NCBI GenBank assembly: GCA_049680185.1
Contig: JBAUHI010000086.1
Span: 1-64,000 of the forward strand
Direction: 5' to 3'
From: CAMLHU01 sp049680185
Lineage (GTDB): Bacteria; Gemmatimonadota; Gemmatimonadetes; Gemmatimonadales; GWC2-71-9
DNA length: 64,000 nt
The stretch's first letter is position 1; the number at the start of each line of letters is the position of its first letter. Under the pieces are notes generated by a model, which was given only the letters and a program-made list of their open reading frames with translations, made no database searches and was not told the origin of the DNA. Made by a program: the position numbers and the translations under genes. Shown piece by piece: positions 47,580-56,491 of the stretch.

Positions 47580-47609
47580 TTGGCCTTCTCTTATTGGAAC
47601 CGGTATATT
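47580..47609 (+). promoter_or_regulatory. Possible parA promoter
   Basis: TTGGCC, 18 bases, TATATT. An AT-rich leader of about 80 bases follows, unusual for this genome. ParB spreading from parS 12 bases upstream could repress it. Confidence 0.45.
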
Positions 47610-47690
47610 GGTGCAATAGGCTCATCATTCCACTGTTGTACTACACAGTTGTGCTTAACATAACTAATTGCAATAGAAAGACATATACAC

Positions 47691-48497
47691 ATGTCGAGGG
47701 TCATTGCGATTGCCAACCAGAAGGGCGGGGTGGGGAAGACCACTACCGCGGTGAATCTGGCGGCCTCTTTGGCGATCAGCGAGCGGCGCACCCTGCTCAT
47801 CGACGCGGATCCGCAGGGCAACGGCACCAGTGGTGTCGGTATCGCGCGGAACTCGATCCGGTACTCGCTGTATGACTCGCTCATCGACGGCCGGCCCGCG
47901 TCGGACGCGATCATCCCGCATCCCCTGTTGCAGCACCTCTCGGTGTTGCCGGCGACGCAGGATCTCGTCGGTGCGGAACTCGAGATGGTCGAGCGTCCCG
48001 ATCGGGAGACCACCCTGCGTCGGGTGCTGGAGCCGATCCGAGGCGAATACGAGTTCGTGCTGGTGGACTGCCCGCCCTCCTTGGGGCTCATCACTCTCAA
48101 CGTGCTGACCGCGGCGGATGGCGTCCTCATCCCGATCCAGTGCGAGTATTACGCGCTCGAGGGGATCAGCCAGCTGCTCAACACGATCAACCTGGTGCAG
48201 CAGAACTTCAATCCGACGCTCCAGATCGACGGCGTGCTCCTCACGATGTACGATCAGCGGCTCAACCTGTCGCGTCAGGTGGCGGACGAAGCGCGGGAAT
48301 ACTTCGGCCCGAAGGTCATACGCGCAGCGGTGCCCCGGAACATCCGCCTGGCCGAGGCGCCGAGCTTCGGGAAGCCGATCCTCCTCTATGACGTGCAGTC
48401 GGTCGGGGCCAAGAGCTACCTGGCTGCCGCGCAGGAGTTGATGAAGCGCGTAGGCACCCCCGCTGCGGCCGGCCGGGATCGGGAGGTGACCAAGTGA
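47691..48497 (+). CDS. parA: Chromosome partitioning ATPase ParA
   Basis: 268-aa ParA/Soj-type ATPase that moves ParB-parS complexes. Deviant Walker A NQKGGVGKTTTAVNLAA with the signature lysine, switch region FVLVDCPPSLGLITLN and IPIQCEYYALEGISQL. Binds DNA and ATP, with no extra domains. Overlaps parB by four bases (GTGA). Confidence 0.96.
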   Translation: MSRVIAIANQKGGVGKTTTAVNLAASLAISERRTLLIDADPQGNGTSGVGIARNSIRYSLYDSLIDGRPASDAIIPHPLLQHLSVLPATQDLVGAELEMVERPDRETTLRRVLEPIRGEYEFVLVDCPPSLGLITLNVLTAADGVLIPIQCEYYALEGISQLLNTINLVQQNFNPTLQIDGVLLTMYDQRLNLSRQVADEAREYFGPKVIRAAVPRNIRLAEAPSFGKPILLYDVQSVGAKSYLAAAQELMKRVGTPAAAGRDREVTK

Positions 48498-49366
48498 CGG
48501 ACCGTCGTCTGGGTCGCGGGCTCGAAGCCCTGCTCGGCCCGGTCAATCGCGAGCAGGCCGAGAAGTCAGGGGCGCTTCGTGAGGTCCCGGTGGCGAGCGT
48601 CCGACCCAACCCCTTTCAACCTCGGAAGAAGATCGATGATGCCGAGCTCACCGAGCTCGCCGATTCGATCGCAGCGTCGGGGCTGCTGCAGCCGGTGGTG
48701 GTGCGGGCGGTCGCGGGCGGCCAGTTCGAGTTGATCGCCGGCGAGCGGCGGTGGCGCGCCATCCAGCGGCTCGGTTGGAAGACGCTGCCGGTGGTGGTCA
48801 AGGAGGCCGACGACCGCACGCTGCTCACGCTGGCCATCGTCGAGAACATCCAGCGTTCCGACCTCTCGCCGTTGGAAGAGGCGGCGAGCTACCAGCGGCT
48901 CATCGAGGAATTCCAGTCCACCCAGGCCGATGTGGCCCGGCTGGTGGGGCGTGATCGGTCGACGGTGGCCAACGCACTCCGCCTGCTGCGGCTGCCTGCG
49001 GACGTGCGCGAGATGGTCGATGATCGTCGGCTTACCGAGGGACACGCCCGCGCACTCCTCGCCGTGGCCGATCCGCGCCAACTGCTGGCCCTCGCCCGGC
49101 AGGCGATCCTCAGCAGCTGGTCGGTGCGCGAACTGGAGGCGCGGGTCCGCGGCGAGCGTCCCGCGTCCAAGCGCCCCAAGGCCGGGCCCCGTGTCGCGAG
49201 TGCCGACGCCAAGCGGGTCGAGGAGCAACTCCGGGCCCACCTCGGCACTGAAGTGCGCCTGACCACGCGGCGGCGCGGACGCGGATTTCTCACGCTCAAC
49301 TATTACTCCAACGACGATCTTGCCCGGCTCCTCGAACGGATCCTCGGCAGGCCGTTCGACGGATGA
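48494..49366 (+). CDS. parB: Chromosome partitioning protein ParB
   Basis: 290-aa CTP-dependent clamp that binds parS. N-terminal tail RRLGRGLEALLG contacts ParA; the CTP-binding region contains NPFQPRKKIDDAELTELADSI and ELIAGERRWRAIQRLG; ENIQRSDLSPLEEA follows. The helix-turn-helix is QADVARLVGRDRSTVANALRLLRLP. The C-terminal dimer domain ends the protein. Co-translated with parA and, by an ATGA overlap, with the peptidase gene. Confidence 0.96.
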   Translation: MTDRRLGRGLEALLGPVNREQAEKSGALREVPVASVRPNPFQPRKKIDDAELTELADSIAASGLLQPVVVRAVAGGQFELIAGERRWRAIQRLGWKTLPVVVKEADDRTLLTLAIVENIQRSDLSPLEEAASYQRLIEEFQSTQADVARLVGRDRSTVANALRLLRLPADVREMVDDRRLTEGHARALLAVADPRQLLALARQAILSSWSVRELEARVRGERPASKRPKAGPRVASADAKRVEEQLRAHLGTEVRLTTRRRGRGFLTLNYYSNDDLARLLERILGRPFDG

Positions 49367-50154
49367 TGGCACAGAAGGACAACGTCACGATCATGATCCA
49401 CCGGGACGGTGCCGTCGAATCGACGTCGTTCCGGCTTCCGGGTTGGCTCGCCCGGATCCTTGTGGTGTCGGGCGTCGTGCTCGGGGCCGCGATCATCCTC
49501 GGTATCGCGTCTTACGTCCCGGTGGCGCGCACCGCCGCCGAGGTCCCGGGTCTCCGGCGACGGGTCGCCGATCTCGAGACCGAGAACGGGAAGATCCGGG
49601 AGCTCGCCGCGGCGCTGGACAGCGCCGAGGCCCACTATGCGACGGTGCGCTCGATGATCGGCGGCGACATCGTTCCCCGGGCTCGCCAGGCGGGGGGAAC
49701 GCTCCCGGCAGCGCCACCGTTGGCCGCCTTGGCGCCAGACGCGGTACCTGCAGGACCAGCACCGGTGGTGCCGGCCCGCTGGCCACTGGATGAGCCCGGA
49801 TACGTGACCCGTGGGCAGGTCGGCAGCGGCACCGCCGATGAAGCACACCCCGGGATCGACATCGCCGTCCCGGAAGGGACATTGGTGCGCGCATCGGCGT
49901 CGGGAAGCGTCGTCGAGTCGGGGGTCGATCCGCAATACGGGAACTTCGTGCTGTTGCAGCACGAGGAGGATTACCAGACGATGTACGGACATCTCTCCCG
50001 GATACTGGCGCGCACGGGCGCCCAGGTCCAGGCCGGCCAGGTCATCGGTCTGTCGGGGAGTACCGGGCGCTCCAGCGCGCCGCATTTGCACTTCGAGATC
50101 CGGCGCGACGGGAGCAGCATCGATCCGACCACGATGGTGAAAGAGGGGGGCTGA
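49363..50154 (+). CDS. Membrane-anchored M23 peptidase
   Basis: 263 aa. Cytoplasmic start, one membrane segment (ILVVSGVVLGAAIILGIASYV), a short coiled coil (LRRRVADLETENGKIRELAAAL), a Pro/Ala linker and a C-terminal M23 (LytM) domain. Zinc ligands are seen in AHPGIDIAV (HxxxD) and APHLHFEI (HxH). Cleaves peptidoglycan cross-links or binds a partner. It directly precedes a bactofilin, whose scaffolds often recruit such peptidases, and follows parAB in one coupled unit. Confidence 0.9.
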   Translation: MMAQKDNVTIMIHRDGAVESTSFRLPGWLARILVVSGVVLGAAIILGIASYVPVARTAAEVPGLRRRVADLETENGKIRELAAALDSAEAHYATVRSMIGGDIVPRARQAGGTLPAAPPLAALAPDAVPAGPAPVVPARWPLDEPGYVTRGQVGSGTADEAHPGIDIAVPEGTLVRASASGSVVESGVDPQYGNFVLLQHEEDYQTMYGHLSRILARTGAQVQAGQVIGLSGSTGRSSAPHLHFEIRRDGSSIDPTTMVKEGG

Positions 50155-50510
50155 TGGCAGTCACCAACGGCAGAACCGAATCCGCCACGCTGTCCATCAT
50201 CGCCGCCGGCACGGTCGTGACCGGGGACGTGATCACCGAAGGCGTGTTGAAGGTCGAAGGACAGGTGATCGGGAATGTCCGGGCCGCTCAGCAGCTGCTG
50301 GTGGCACGGGGTGGTTCGGTGCAGGGCAATATCGAGACCGGTCAGGCGGTCATCGGGGGCCTGGTGAGCGGAAATGTGACCGCCGGCGATCGGGTCGAGA
50401 TCCAGGGGGCCGCGTCGGTCGAAGGGGATATCATCGCCAAGCGGCTGGTGGTATTGGAGGGGGGGCGGCTCAATGGCTCGCTCGAAATGAGGACCGAACC
50501 GGCTGCCTGA
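50154..50510 (+). CDS. Bactofilin
   Basis: 118-aa cytoskeletal protein, single DUF583 domain. It is a right-handed beta-helix with repeated short rungs (IIAAGTVVTGDVITEGVLKVEGQVIGNV, ARGGSVQGNIETGQAVIGGLVSGNV). Polymerises without nucleotide. Start ATG 50154 overlaps the peptidase stop (TGATG). Next to parABS it may position the partitioning system or the peptidase, as in Myxococcus and Caulobacter systems; the role here is inferred. Confidence 0.94.
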   Translation: MAVTNGRTESATLSIIAAGTVVTGDVITEGVLKVEGQVIGNVRAAQQLLVARGGSVQGNIETGQAVIGGLVSGNVTAGDRVEIQGAASVEGDIIAKRLVVLEGGRLNGSLEMRTEPAA

Positions 50511-50626
50511 ACTGGTGGCCGGACCTTCCACAAAAGTTGAAAAACAGGCCAAGTTTGTGGATATCAACCGCTTAGGACATGTGCTTCCCACTGTGTTTCA
50601 CGGCAGATGAGGCAAATTCCTATACA
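50511..50626. promoter_or_regulatory. AT-rich spacer with DnaA-box-like site and inverted repeat
   Basis: TCCACAAA (50527-50534) and TTTGTGGA (50554-50561) form an inverted repeat. TGTGGATAT (50556-50564) matches the DnaA box at eight of nine bases. At 50594-50609 TGTTTCACGGCAGATG keeps the first nine bases of parS and 11 of 16 overall. Either a terminator for the bactofilin operon or a site bound by DnaA/ParB; both are weak. Confidence 0.35.
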
Positions 50627-51604
50627 ATGAAATCATTGTCACCTCTGTGTATCGTCACTGTCTTTACAGTGTTCTCTGGGTGTGCTGGGCACTCGAAGCC
50701 GCTCGGTTTTCGGGTCGGTCTGGTCACTCCGGGATCGATCGCCGATGCCGCTTGGAACAGCGGCGCGTATCGTGGGCTGCGACAGATCTCCGACTCGCTC
50801 CACGTGCAGGTGAGCAACGTGGAAGCGGGCTCGCCGGGCGCGCAGGAGGAAGCCCTGCGCAGTTACGCCGCCCAGGGTTACCAGCTGGTGTTCGCCCACG
50901 GGTTCGAGTTCCAGGGCGCCGCCGAACGGGTGTCGCAAGACTACCCCAATGCGGTCTTCATCATCACCTCCGGCGAACGCCAGGTCGGGAACGTCGCGCC
51001 CTTGGTGTTCCGGATCGAGGAGGCCACCTACCTCGCTGGGATGGTGGCCGGTGGGATGACCAAGACGGACAAGATCGGGTTCATCGGTGGCATCGAATTG
51101 CCGCCGATCAAGCGCGGCTACGAGGGCTGGTCTCGCGGGGCCCGCGCGATGGACCCCAAGGTCGAGAGCCGAGTGATCTATCTCAACAGCTTTGACGATG
51201 CCGCGGCCGGGCGCGAGGCCGCCATCCAGTTGATGGGCCTGGGTGTCGACATGTTGCACCACAACGCCGATGCCGCCGCGCTGGGTGTCTTCCAGGCGGT
51301 GAAGGATCGGCCCGGGGTCTACATCTTCGGCGCCAACGCCGATCAGCACGAACTGGCGCCGGGCCACGTGCTCGGGTCGGCAGTCATCGATCTTCCCCGC
51401 GCCATGCTTCTGGTGGCGCGCGAGGTCCACGATGGCCGGTTCACACCGCACGTGGAGTCGTTCGGTCTGGCGAGCGGCGTCGTCAAGTACGTTCCCGACC
51501 CGGCCCTGGCCGACCGGGTCCCCGCAACCGTGGCGCGTCGGGTGGCTGCCGCGGGAGACTCGATCGCCGCAGGGACGCTCATCCCGGTCCCGGATCCCAA
51601 TTGA
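50627..51604 (+). CDS. BMP-family substrate-binding lipoprotein
   Basis: 325 aa from ATG 50627. Signal peptide SLSPLCIVTVFTVFSGC with lipobox Cys. PnrA/BmpA-type binding protein: FRVGLVTPGSIADAAWNSGAYRGL, LVFAHGFEFQGAAERVSQDYP, EEATYLAGMVAGGMTKTDKIGFIGG, and ADQHELAPGHVLGSAVIDLP. Members bind nucleosides and feed the ABC importer encoded downstream (52391-55820). Its stop overlaps the next gene by TTGA. Confidence 0.9.
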   Translation: MKSLSPLCIVTVFTVFSGCAGHSKPLGFRVGLVTPGSIADAAWNSGAYRGLRQISDSLHVQVSNVEAGSPGAQEEALRSYAAQGYQLVFAHGFEFQGAAERVSQDYPNAVFIITSGERQVGNVAPLVFRIEEATYLAGMVAGGMTKTDKIGFIGGIELPPIKRGYEGWSRGARAMDPKVESRVIYLNSFDDAAAGREAAIQLMGLGVDMLHHNADAAALGVFQAVKDRPGVYIFGANADQHELAPGHVLGSAVIDLPRAMLLVAREVHDGRFTPHVESFGLASGVVKYVPDPALADRVPATVARRVAAAGDSIAAGTLIPVPDPN

Positions 51605-52356
51605 CCGCCGCCACCCTCGCCACGATCACCGCGTGGCTCGATGCGTACCTCCGGATCACAGACGCGCCGGACAGCCCGAATGCGCTGAACGGGCTTCAGG
51701 TCGAGAACAGCGGCTCCATCAAGCGGCTGGTGGCAGCGGTCGACGCGAGCCTCGCGACATTCAAGGGTCTCCACCGCGGCGACCTCCTCCTGGTCCACCA
51801 CGGCATGTTCTGGGACGGAAATCAGCCGATCACCGAACGCCGCTACCGGCGGCTCAAGCTCCTGCTCGACACCGACGCCGCGCTCTACTCGGCCCACATC
51901 CCGCTCGATCTCCACCCGGAGGTCGGCAACAATGTTCTGCTCGCGAACGCGCTCGACGTGAAGGTCACGGGGCGCTTCGGATCGTATCAGGGAGTGCCTA
52001 TCGGGGTGTGCGGCGATCTCGCGATCGATCGGACCGCGCTGGTCGCTCGGCTGGGCTCGCTGCTTCAAGTCTCGCCGACGCTCATTGCCGGCGGTCCGGC
52101 GCAGGTGGCTCGGGTCGCCGTGGTGACGGGTGCGGGTGGCGGCATGGTACAGGAAGCCAAAGCTGCCGGGTGTGACACGCTCATCACCGGAGAAGGCGCC
52201 CACCATACCTACTTCGATGCAACTGAGTTGGGGGTCAACCTGGTGTATGCCGGTCATTACGCCACTGAGACACTGGGCGTGAAAGCGTTGGCCGAGAAGA
52301 CCGCCCGGCAGTTCGGCCTGCCGTGGGAATTCCACGACCACCAGACGGGCCTGTGA
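51601..52356 (+). CDS. NIF3-like protein (YqfO/YbgI family)
   Basis: 251 aa from TTG 51601. NIF3-like metal-binding fold with LNGLQVENSGSIKRLVAAVDAS, LLLVHHGMFWDG (two metal His), ALYSAHIPLDLHPEVGNN and a C-terminal HYATETLGVKALAEKTARQFGL. Known proteins of this family bind two metals; several are said to act on GTP or nucleotide-derived substrates. Found inside a nucleoside-type ABC importer operon, so a role on the imported compound is a reasonable guess. Confidence 0.88.
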   Translation: MTAATLATITAWLDAYLRITDAPDSPNALNGLQVENSGSIKRLVAAVDASLATFKGLHRGDLLLVHHGMFWDGNQPITERRYRRLKLLLDTDAALYSAHIPLDLHPEVGNNVLLANALDVKVTGRFGSYQGVPIGVCGDLAIDRTALVARLGSLLQVSPTLIAGGPAQVARVAVVTGAGGGMVQEAKAAGCDTLITGEGAHHTYFDATELGVNLVYAGHYATETLGVKALAEKTARQFGLPWEFHDHQTGL

Positions 52357-52390
52357 TCCGCCGGGCTGTTGGCCCGAAACCCTCCCGCAC

Positions 52391-53887
52391 GTGACCCCGA
52401 TCTCATTCGAACCCGCCGTTCCGCCCCCTGCCAATGCGCTGGAGATGCGGCGTGTCCGGAAGACCTTCGGCGCGGTCGTGGCGCTCGATGGTGTGGACCT
52501 GACGGTGCGCGCCGGGGAGATCCACGCGCTGCTTGGGGAGAACGGGGCAGGGAAGTCGACGTTGATGCACATGGCCGCCGGTGTCCTGCTTCCCGATTCA
52601 GGTGCGATGGCGCTCCTCGGTGTTGACGGATTCCCTGCGTCGCCGCGCGTCGCGACGAGGCGCGGCGTCGCAATGGTGCACCAGCACTTCACATCGATCC
52701 CTGCCCTCACGGTCGCGGAGAACATCGCCCTCGCGACCAGGTGGTCGGTCCGACCGCGGCAACTGGGCGCGAAGGTCCGCGACCTCCTGGCCACCTTAGG
52801 GCTGCCGCTCGATCCTGACGCGCTCGCCGGCACTCTCTCGGTGGGACTTCGCCAACGACTGGAGATCGCCAAGGCGCTCGCCGCGGGGCCGCGAGTGCTC
52901 CTGCTCGATGAACCGACCGGCGTGCTCGCACCGGCGGAGGCCGTCGAACTCTTCCGAGCGCTCCGGCCGTTCGTGGCGGGCGGCGGCTCGGCAGTGCTCA
53001 TCACGCACCGGATCGATGAAGCGCTGGAGCAAGCGGATGCGATCACGGTGCTCCGACAAGGTCGGGTCGTCCTCGCGAACGTGCGCGCCGCCGCTGTTGA
53101 TCGCGAGATGCTGCTCGGGGCGATGCTCGGCTCCCACGACATCAGCCCGGAGGCGCCCAGGCGCACCCGCCCGATCGGGGCGGTGGCGATCGACGTGGAC
53201 CGGCTATCGGTGGCGCGGGAAGGCCGCGGTGGCCTGGCGGTCCACGACGCCACGCTCCAGGTCCGGTCGGGCGAGATCGTGGTCGTCGCTGCGGTGGAAG
53301 GCAACGGACAACGGGAGTTGTTGCGGGCCATCGCCGGTGTGGTGCCGATGGTCGGCGGGACGCGGAACGTTGCCGTGCCGGTGGCGTTCATCCCGGAGGA
53401 CCGTACCACCGAGGCGCTGATCGGCGAGTTCACGTTGACCGAGAACCTGCAGTTGGGGGAGTTGGCAGTCCCGGGCGGCGCCTGGCTCGATCAGGCGAGC
53501 ACGTACCGGCGCGCGGCAGAACTGCTGACGGAGAACGACATCAAGGCGGCTGGACCAGGCGCACTGGCCCGGAGCCTCAGTGGTGGCAATCAGCAGAAGT
53601 TCGTGAACGCACGGGCGCTCGACATCCATCCGGCGGTGCTGGTGGCCGAGCATCCCACGCGTGGGCTGGACGTGCGCGCGGCGGCGGCGGTCCATCGGCA
53701 GATCCGGGTTGCCGCCGACGGCGGGGCCGCCGTGCTCATGCACTGCCCCGACCTCGAGGAGGCGTTCGCGATCGCCGATCGGATTGTGGTGATGTCCGGT
53801 GGGCGGCTTCGTGATGTCCCGCCGGGTGCCGACCGCCGCGCCGTCGGAGAATTGATGCTCGATCCCGACGCGGGACGGGTCTCCTGA
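52391..53887 (+). CDS. Nucleoside/sugar ABC importer ATPase, two ATP-binding domains
   Basis: 498 aa from GTG 52391. First domain: Walker A GENGAGKSTL, signature LSVGLRQRLEIAKAL, Walker B VLLLDEPTGVL. Second domain (about 260-498) has a degenerate Walker A (AAVEGNGQRELLRA), signature SLSGGNQQKFVNARAL and AEHPTRGLDV. This is the MglA/NupO pattern of carbohydrate-nucleoside importers. It energises the two permeases that follow. Confidence 0.92.
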   Translation: MTPISFEPAVPPPANALEMRRVRKTFGAVVALDGVDLTVRAGEIHALLGENGAGKSTLMHMAAGVLLPDSGAMALLGVDGFPASPRVATRRGVAMVHQHFTSIPALTVAENIALATRWSVRPRQLGAKVRDLLATLGLPLDPDALAGTLSVGLRQRLEIAKALAAGPRVLLLDEPTGVLAPAEAVELFRALRPFVAGGGSAVLITHRIDEALEQADAITVLRQGRVVLANVRAAAVDREMLLGAMLGSHDISPEAPRRTRPIGAVAIDVDRLSVAREGRGGLAVHDATLQVRSGEIVVVAAVEGNGQRELLRAIAGVVPMVGGTRNVAVPVAFIPEDRTTEALIGEFTLTENLQLGELAVPGGAWLDQASTYRRAAELLTENDIKAAGPGALARSLSGGNQQKFVNARALDIHPAVLVAEHPTRGLDVRAAAAVHRQIRVAADGGAAVLMHCPDLEEAFAIADRIVVMSGGRLRDVPPGADRRAVGELMLDPDAGRVS

Positions 53888-54918
53888 CATCGTCGTGGCG
53901 GGAGCGGCGCAACGCCGTTGCCATCGCCGGGGTGGCGCTGGCCGTGGGTCTCGGTCTCCTGGTGGCAGGGCTGGCCGCTTCGGGGCACTCGCCGATGGTG
54001 GCGCTCGGTGCCATGTGGAGCGGCGCCTTCGGCTCCAAGTATGCGATCATGTCCTCGACGCTCCTGCGTGCCATTCCGCTCGTCATCGTCGGGCTGGGGA
54101 TCGCGCTCGCGTTCAGGGCCGGTGCCCTCAACATCGGGGGCGAGGGTCAGTTCTACGCGGGAGCCATCGCCGCGACCGCCGTCGGTGTGCACATGCAGGG
54201 GTGGCCGGCGCCCCTCGCGGTCACGGTGTTGCTGCTGGTGGCCGCGCTGGCAGGTGCGGTGTGGGCGGCGGTCCCGGCGTGGTTGCGGGTGCGCTACGGA
54301 GTGATGGAGGCGATCAGTACCCTCCTGCTCAACTTTGTTGCGCTGGCGCTGGTGAGCTGGGCCGTGACCGGTCCGCTCCAGGAGGCGCGACGGGCATATC
54401 CCCAGAGCGATCCGGTGGCGCTATCGGCGCGCCTGCCGCTGCTCTTCGGCTCGCGGCTCCATATCGGGATCATCATCGCCATCGTGCTGGCCGTCGGTCT
54501 GGCGGTGGTGTTCGCGCGGACCCGGTTCGGATTTGCCCTCAAGGCCGCCGGAGTGGGCCCCAGGGCGGCGGCGCTGGTCGGGGGTGTCGACGTCGACCGT
54601 GTGGTGGCAACGGCATTGCTCGGCTCCGGCGCATTCGCAGGGTTGGCGGGAGGGATCGAAGTAGCGGGTGTCTCGTATGCGCTCTTCCAGAACCTTTCGC
54701 CGGGGTACGGATTCACCGCGATCGCGGTCGCACTGCTGGCGCGGCTCGATCCGCTGGGGGTCGTGGTGGCGGGGATCCTCTTCGGCGCGCTCGAGTCGGG
54801 CGCCGCCGCGATGCAGCGTGATGCGGGCGTGCCGAGTGTGGCGGTGTATGTCGTGGAAGCGGTGGTGATCATCGTCGTGCTGGTGGCCGATCGCTACGCG
54901 CGGGTGCGCGCCTCGTGA
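53884..54918 (+). CDS. ABC importer permease 1 (nucleoside/sugar type)
   Basis: 344 aa if started at CTG 53884, which would overlap the ATPase stop as CTGA and supply the basic N-terminus (SWRERRNA). GTG 53932 is the next start but would begin inside the first membrane segment (AVGLGLLVAGLAAS). About eight to ten helices, with the family motif RAGALNIGGEGQFYAGAIAA and FARTRFGFALKAAGVGP. Next gene overlaps as GTGA. Confidence 0.85.
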   Translation: MTSSWRERRNAVAIAGVALAVGLGLLVAGLAASGHSPMVALGAMWSGAFGSKYAIMSSTLLRAIPLVIVGLGIALAFRAGALNIGGEGQFYAGAIAATAVGVHMQGWPAPLAVTVLLLVAALAGAVWAAVPAWLRVRYGVMEAISTLLLNFVALALVSWAVTGPLQEARRAYPQSDPVALSARLPLLFGSRLHIGIIIAIVLAVGLAVVFARTRFGFALKAAGVGPRAAALVGGVDVDRVVATALLGSGAFAGLAGGIEVAGVSYALFQNLSPGYGFTAIAVALLARLDPLGVVVAGILFGALESGAAAMQRDAGVPSVAVYVVEAVVIIVVLVADRYARVRAS

Positions 54919-55820
54919 ACATGCTTCTGGTCGCTGGGTTCGGGGCGGCGGCGGTGCGGATCGCGACGCCACTGCTCCTCGCGGCCTTGGGCGAGACCAT
55001 CGCCGAGCGCGGCGGGGTGCTCGATCTCGGGATCGAAGGGGCGATGCTCATCGGTGCCCTCGCATCGGTGTTCGGCGCGGTGGCGGGCGGACCGTGGGCC
55101 GGCATCGTGGTCGGTGCCACGGCGGGGGCGCTCACGGCCGCTCTGTTCGCCGCGGTGGCGCTTGGCGCCGGTGCGGACCAGGTCGTCACCGGGACTGCCA
55201 TCACCCTGGGCGCCACCGGGCTCACCGGCGCCATCTACCGGATGACGTATGGATCCGCCAGCGGCGCCCTACAGTTGCCGACACTCCCCAACGTCCACCT
55301 GCCTTTGCTCGGCGACATCCCGATCATCGGGCCGGCGCTCTTCGATCAACCGTGGGTGACGTACGCGTGCTATCTGGCCGTCCCCCTCGTCTGGTGGGTC
55401 CTCTTCCGGACACGGTGGGGCCTGGAACTGCGGGCGGCGGGCGAATCTCCCTCAGCTGCTGCGGCATCGGGGGTGCAGGTGCTGCGAGTGCGCGTCACGG
55501 CGACCGTGATCGGCGGGGCATTTGCTGGACTCGCTGGTGCCAGCCTCGTGCTTACACAGATCGGGACATTCTCCGAGAACATGACCGCCGGTCGAGGATT
55601 CATCGCGATCGCGATCGTGGTGCTGGGCCGGTGGAGCCCCTTCCGCGTGGCGATCGCGGCGCTGGCATTCGGAGCACTTACCGCGTTGCAGTTCTTGCTG
55701 CAGGGACTCGGGTTGAACGTTCCGTATCAGCTGTTCCTGGTGCTACCGTATGCCGTTGCGCTCCTGGCGCTCGGCGGGGCGGTCGGGCGCACCCGTGCTC
55801 CGGAATCGCTGGGGCGCTGA
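54915..55820 (+). CDS. ABC importer permease 2 (nucleoside/sugar type)
   Basis: 301 aa from GTG 54915 (ATG 54921 also possible). Inner-membrane protein of the same family as the previous one: LLLAALGETIAERGGVLDLGIEGAMLIGAL, WGLELRAAGESPSAAAASG, and several helices including GGAFAGLAGASLVLTQIG. The second half of the heteromeric channel. Last gene of the importer operon. Confidence 0.9.
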   Translation: MNMLLVAGFGAAAVRIATPLLLAALGETIAERGGVLDLGIEGAMLIGALASVFGAVAGGPWAGIVVGATAGALTAALFAAVALGAGADQVVTGTAITLGATGLTGAIYRMTYGSASGALQLPTLPNVHLPLLGDIPIIGPALFDQPWVTYACYLAVPLVWWVLFRTRWGLELRAAGESPSAAAASGVQVLRVRVTATVIGGAFAGLAGASLVLTQIGTFSENMTAGRGFIAIAIVVLGRWSPFRVAIAALAFGALTALQFLLQGLGLNVPYQLFLVLPYAVALLALGGAVGRTRAPESLGR

Positions 55821-55895
55821 CCCCAGGGTGTCGGAGCGTCCCTCTTCCCGCCAAATTGACGCAACGATGCAGGTGTTCATCCCATCCAACCGGCT

Positions 55896-56477
55896 GTGCA
55901 CGCCACAGAACAAGGGTCGGTGACGTTGACCGTCAGCTCGCAAGTCATTGCCAGTGAAGGAGATGGTGATGATGTGGCCCTTGCGCAGGCAGGGGACGAG
56001 TTGGCGTTCGAGCGATTGTACCGCCGACACTCACCGCGGATATACAACCTGGCTTGGCGGATGCTCGGCGAGGACCACGCCGCCGACGCCACTCAACAGG
56101 TGTTCATCCGCGTCTGGTACAAACTCGGGACCTTCCGGGGGGAGAGTCGATTCGGCACCTGGCTCCACCGGCTGGCGGTGAACGTTTTCCTGGGTGAACG
56201 CGGAGCATTAGGCACCGCGCGGACCAGATTCCACGACGACGATGGACCGTTGGAGCTGGTGCCGAGTGGCGCACGGGACTCGAGCCCCGAGTTCGCGATG
56301 GATTTCGATGCCGCAGTGTCGCGATTGCCGGACGGATATCGAAAAGTGTTCTTGCTGCACGATGTCGAGGGATACACCCACGAAGAGATCGGGGTGGCGC
56401 TTGGCATCGCGACCGGCAGTTCCAAGGCCGCGCTCCATCGGGCGCGTAATGCGTTGCGGAAACACCTGGACCGGTAG
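55896..56477 (+). CDS. ECF-type RNA polymerase sigma factor
   Basis: 193 aa from GTG 55896; GTG 55920 is also possible. Region 2: DELAFERLYRRHSPRIYNLAWRMLGEDHAADATQQVFIRVWYKL. Region 4: LPDGYRKVFLLHDVEGYTHEEIGVALGIATGSSKAALHRARNALRKHL. Classic two-domain ECF. Followed after 14 bases by an anti-sigma-like gene and then two DUF4097-type genes, which are likely its targets. Confidence 0.93.
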   Translation: MHATEQGSVTLTVSSQVIASEGDGDDVALAQAGDELAFERLYRRHSPRIYNLAWRMLGEDHAADATQQVFIRVWYKLGTFRGESRFGTWLHRLAVNVFLGERGALGTARTRFHDDDGPLELVPSGARDSSPEFAMDFDAAVSRLPDGYRKVFLLHDVEGYTHEEIGVALGIATGSSKAALHRARNALRKHLDR

Positions 56478-56491
56478 GACCGGAGGACCGA

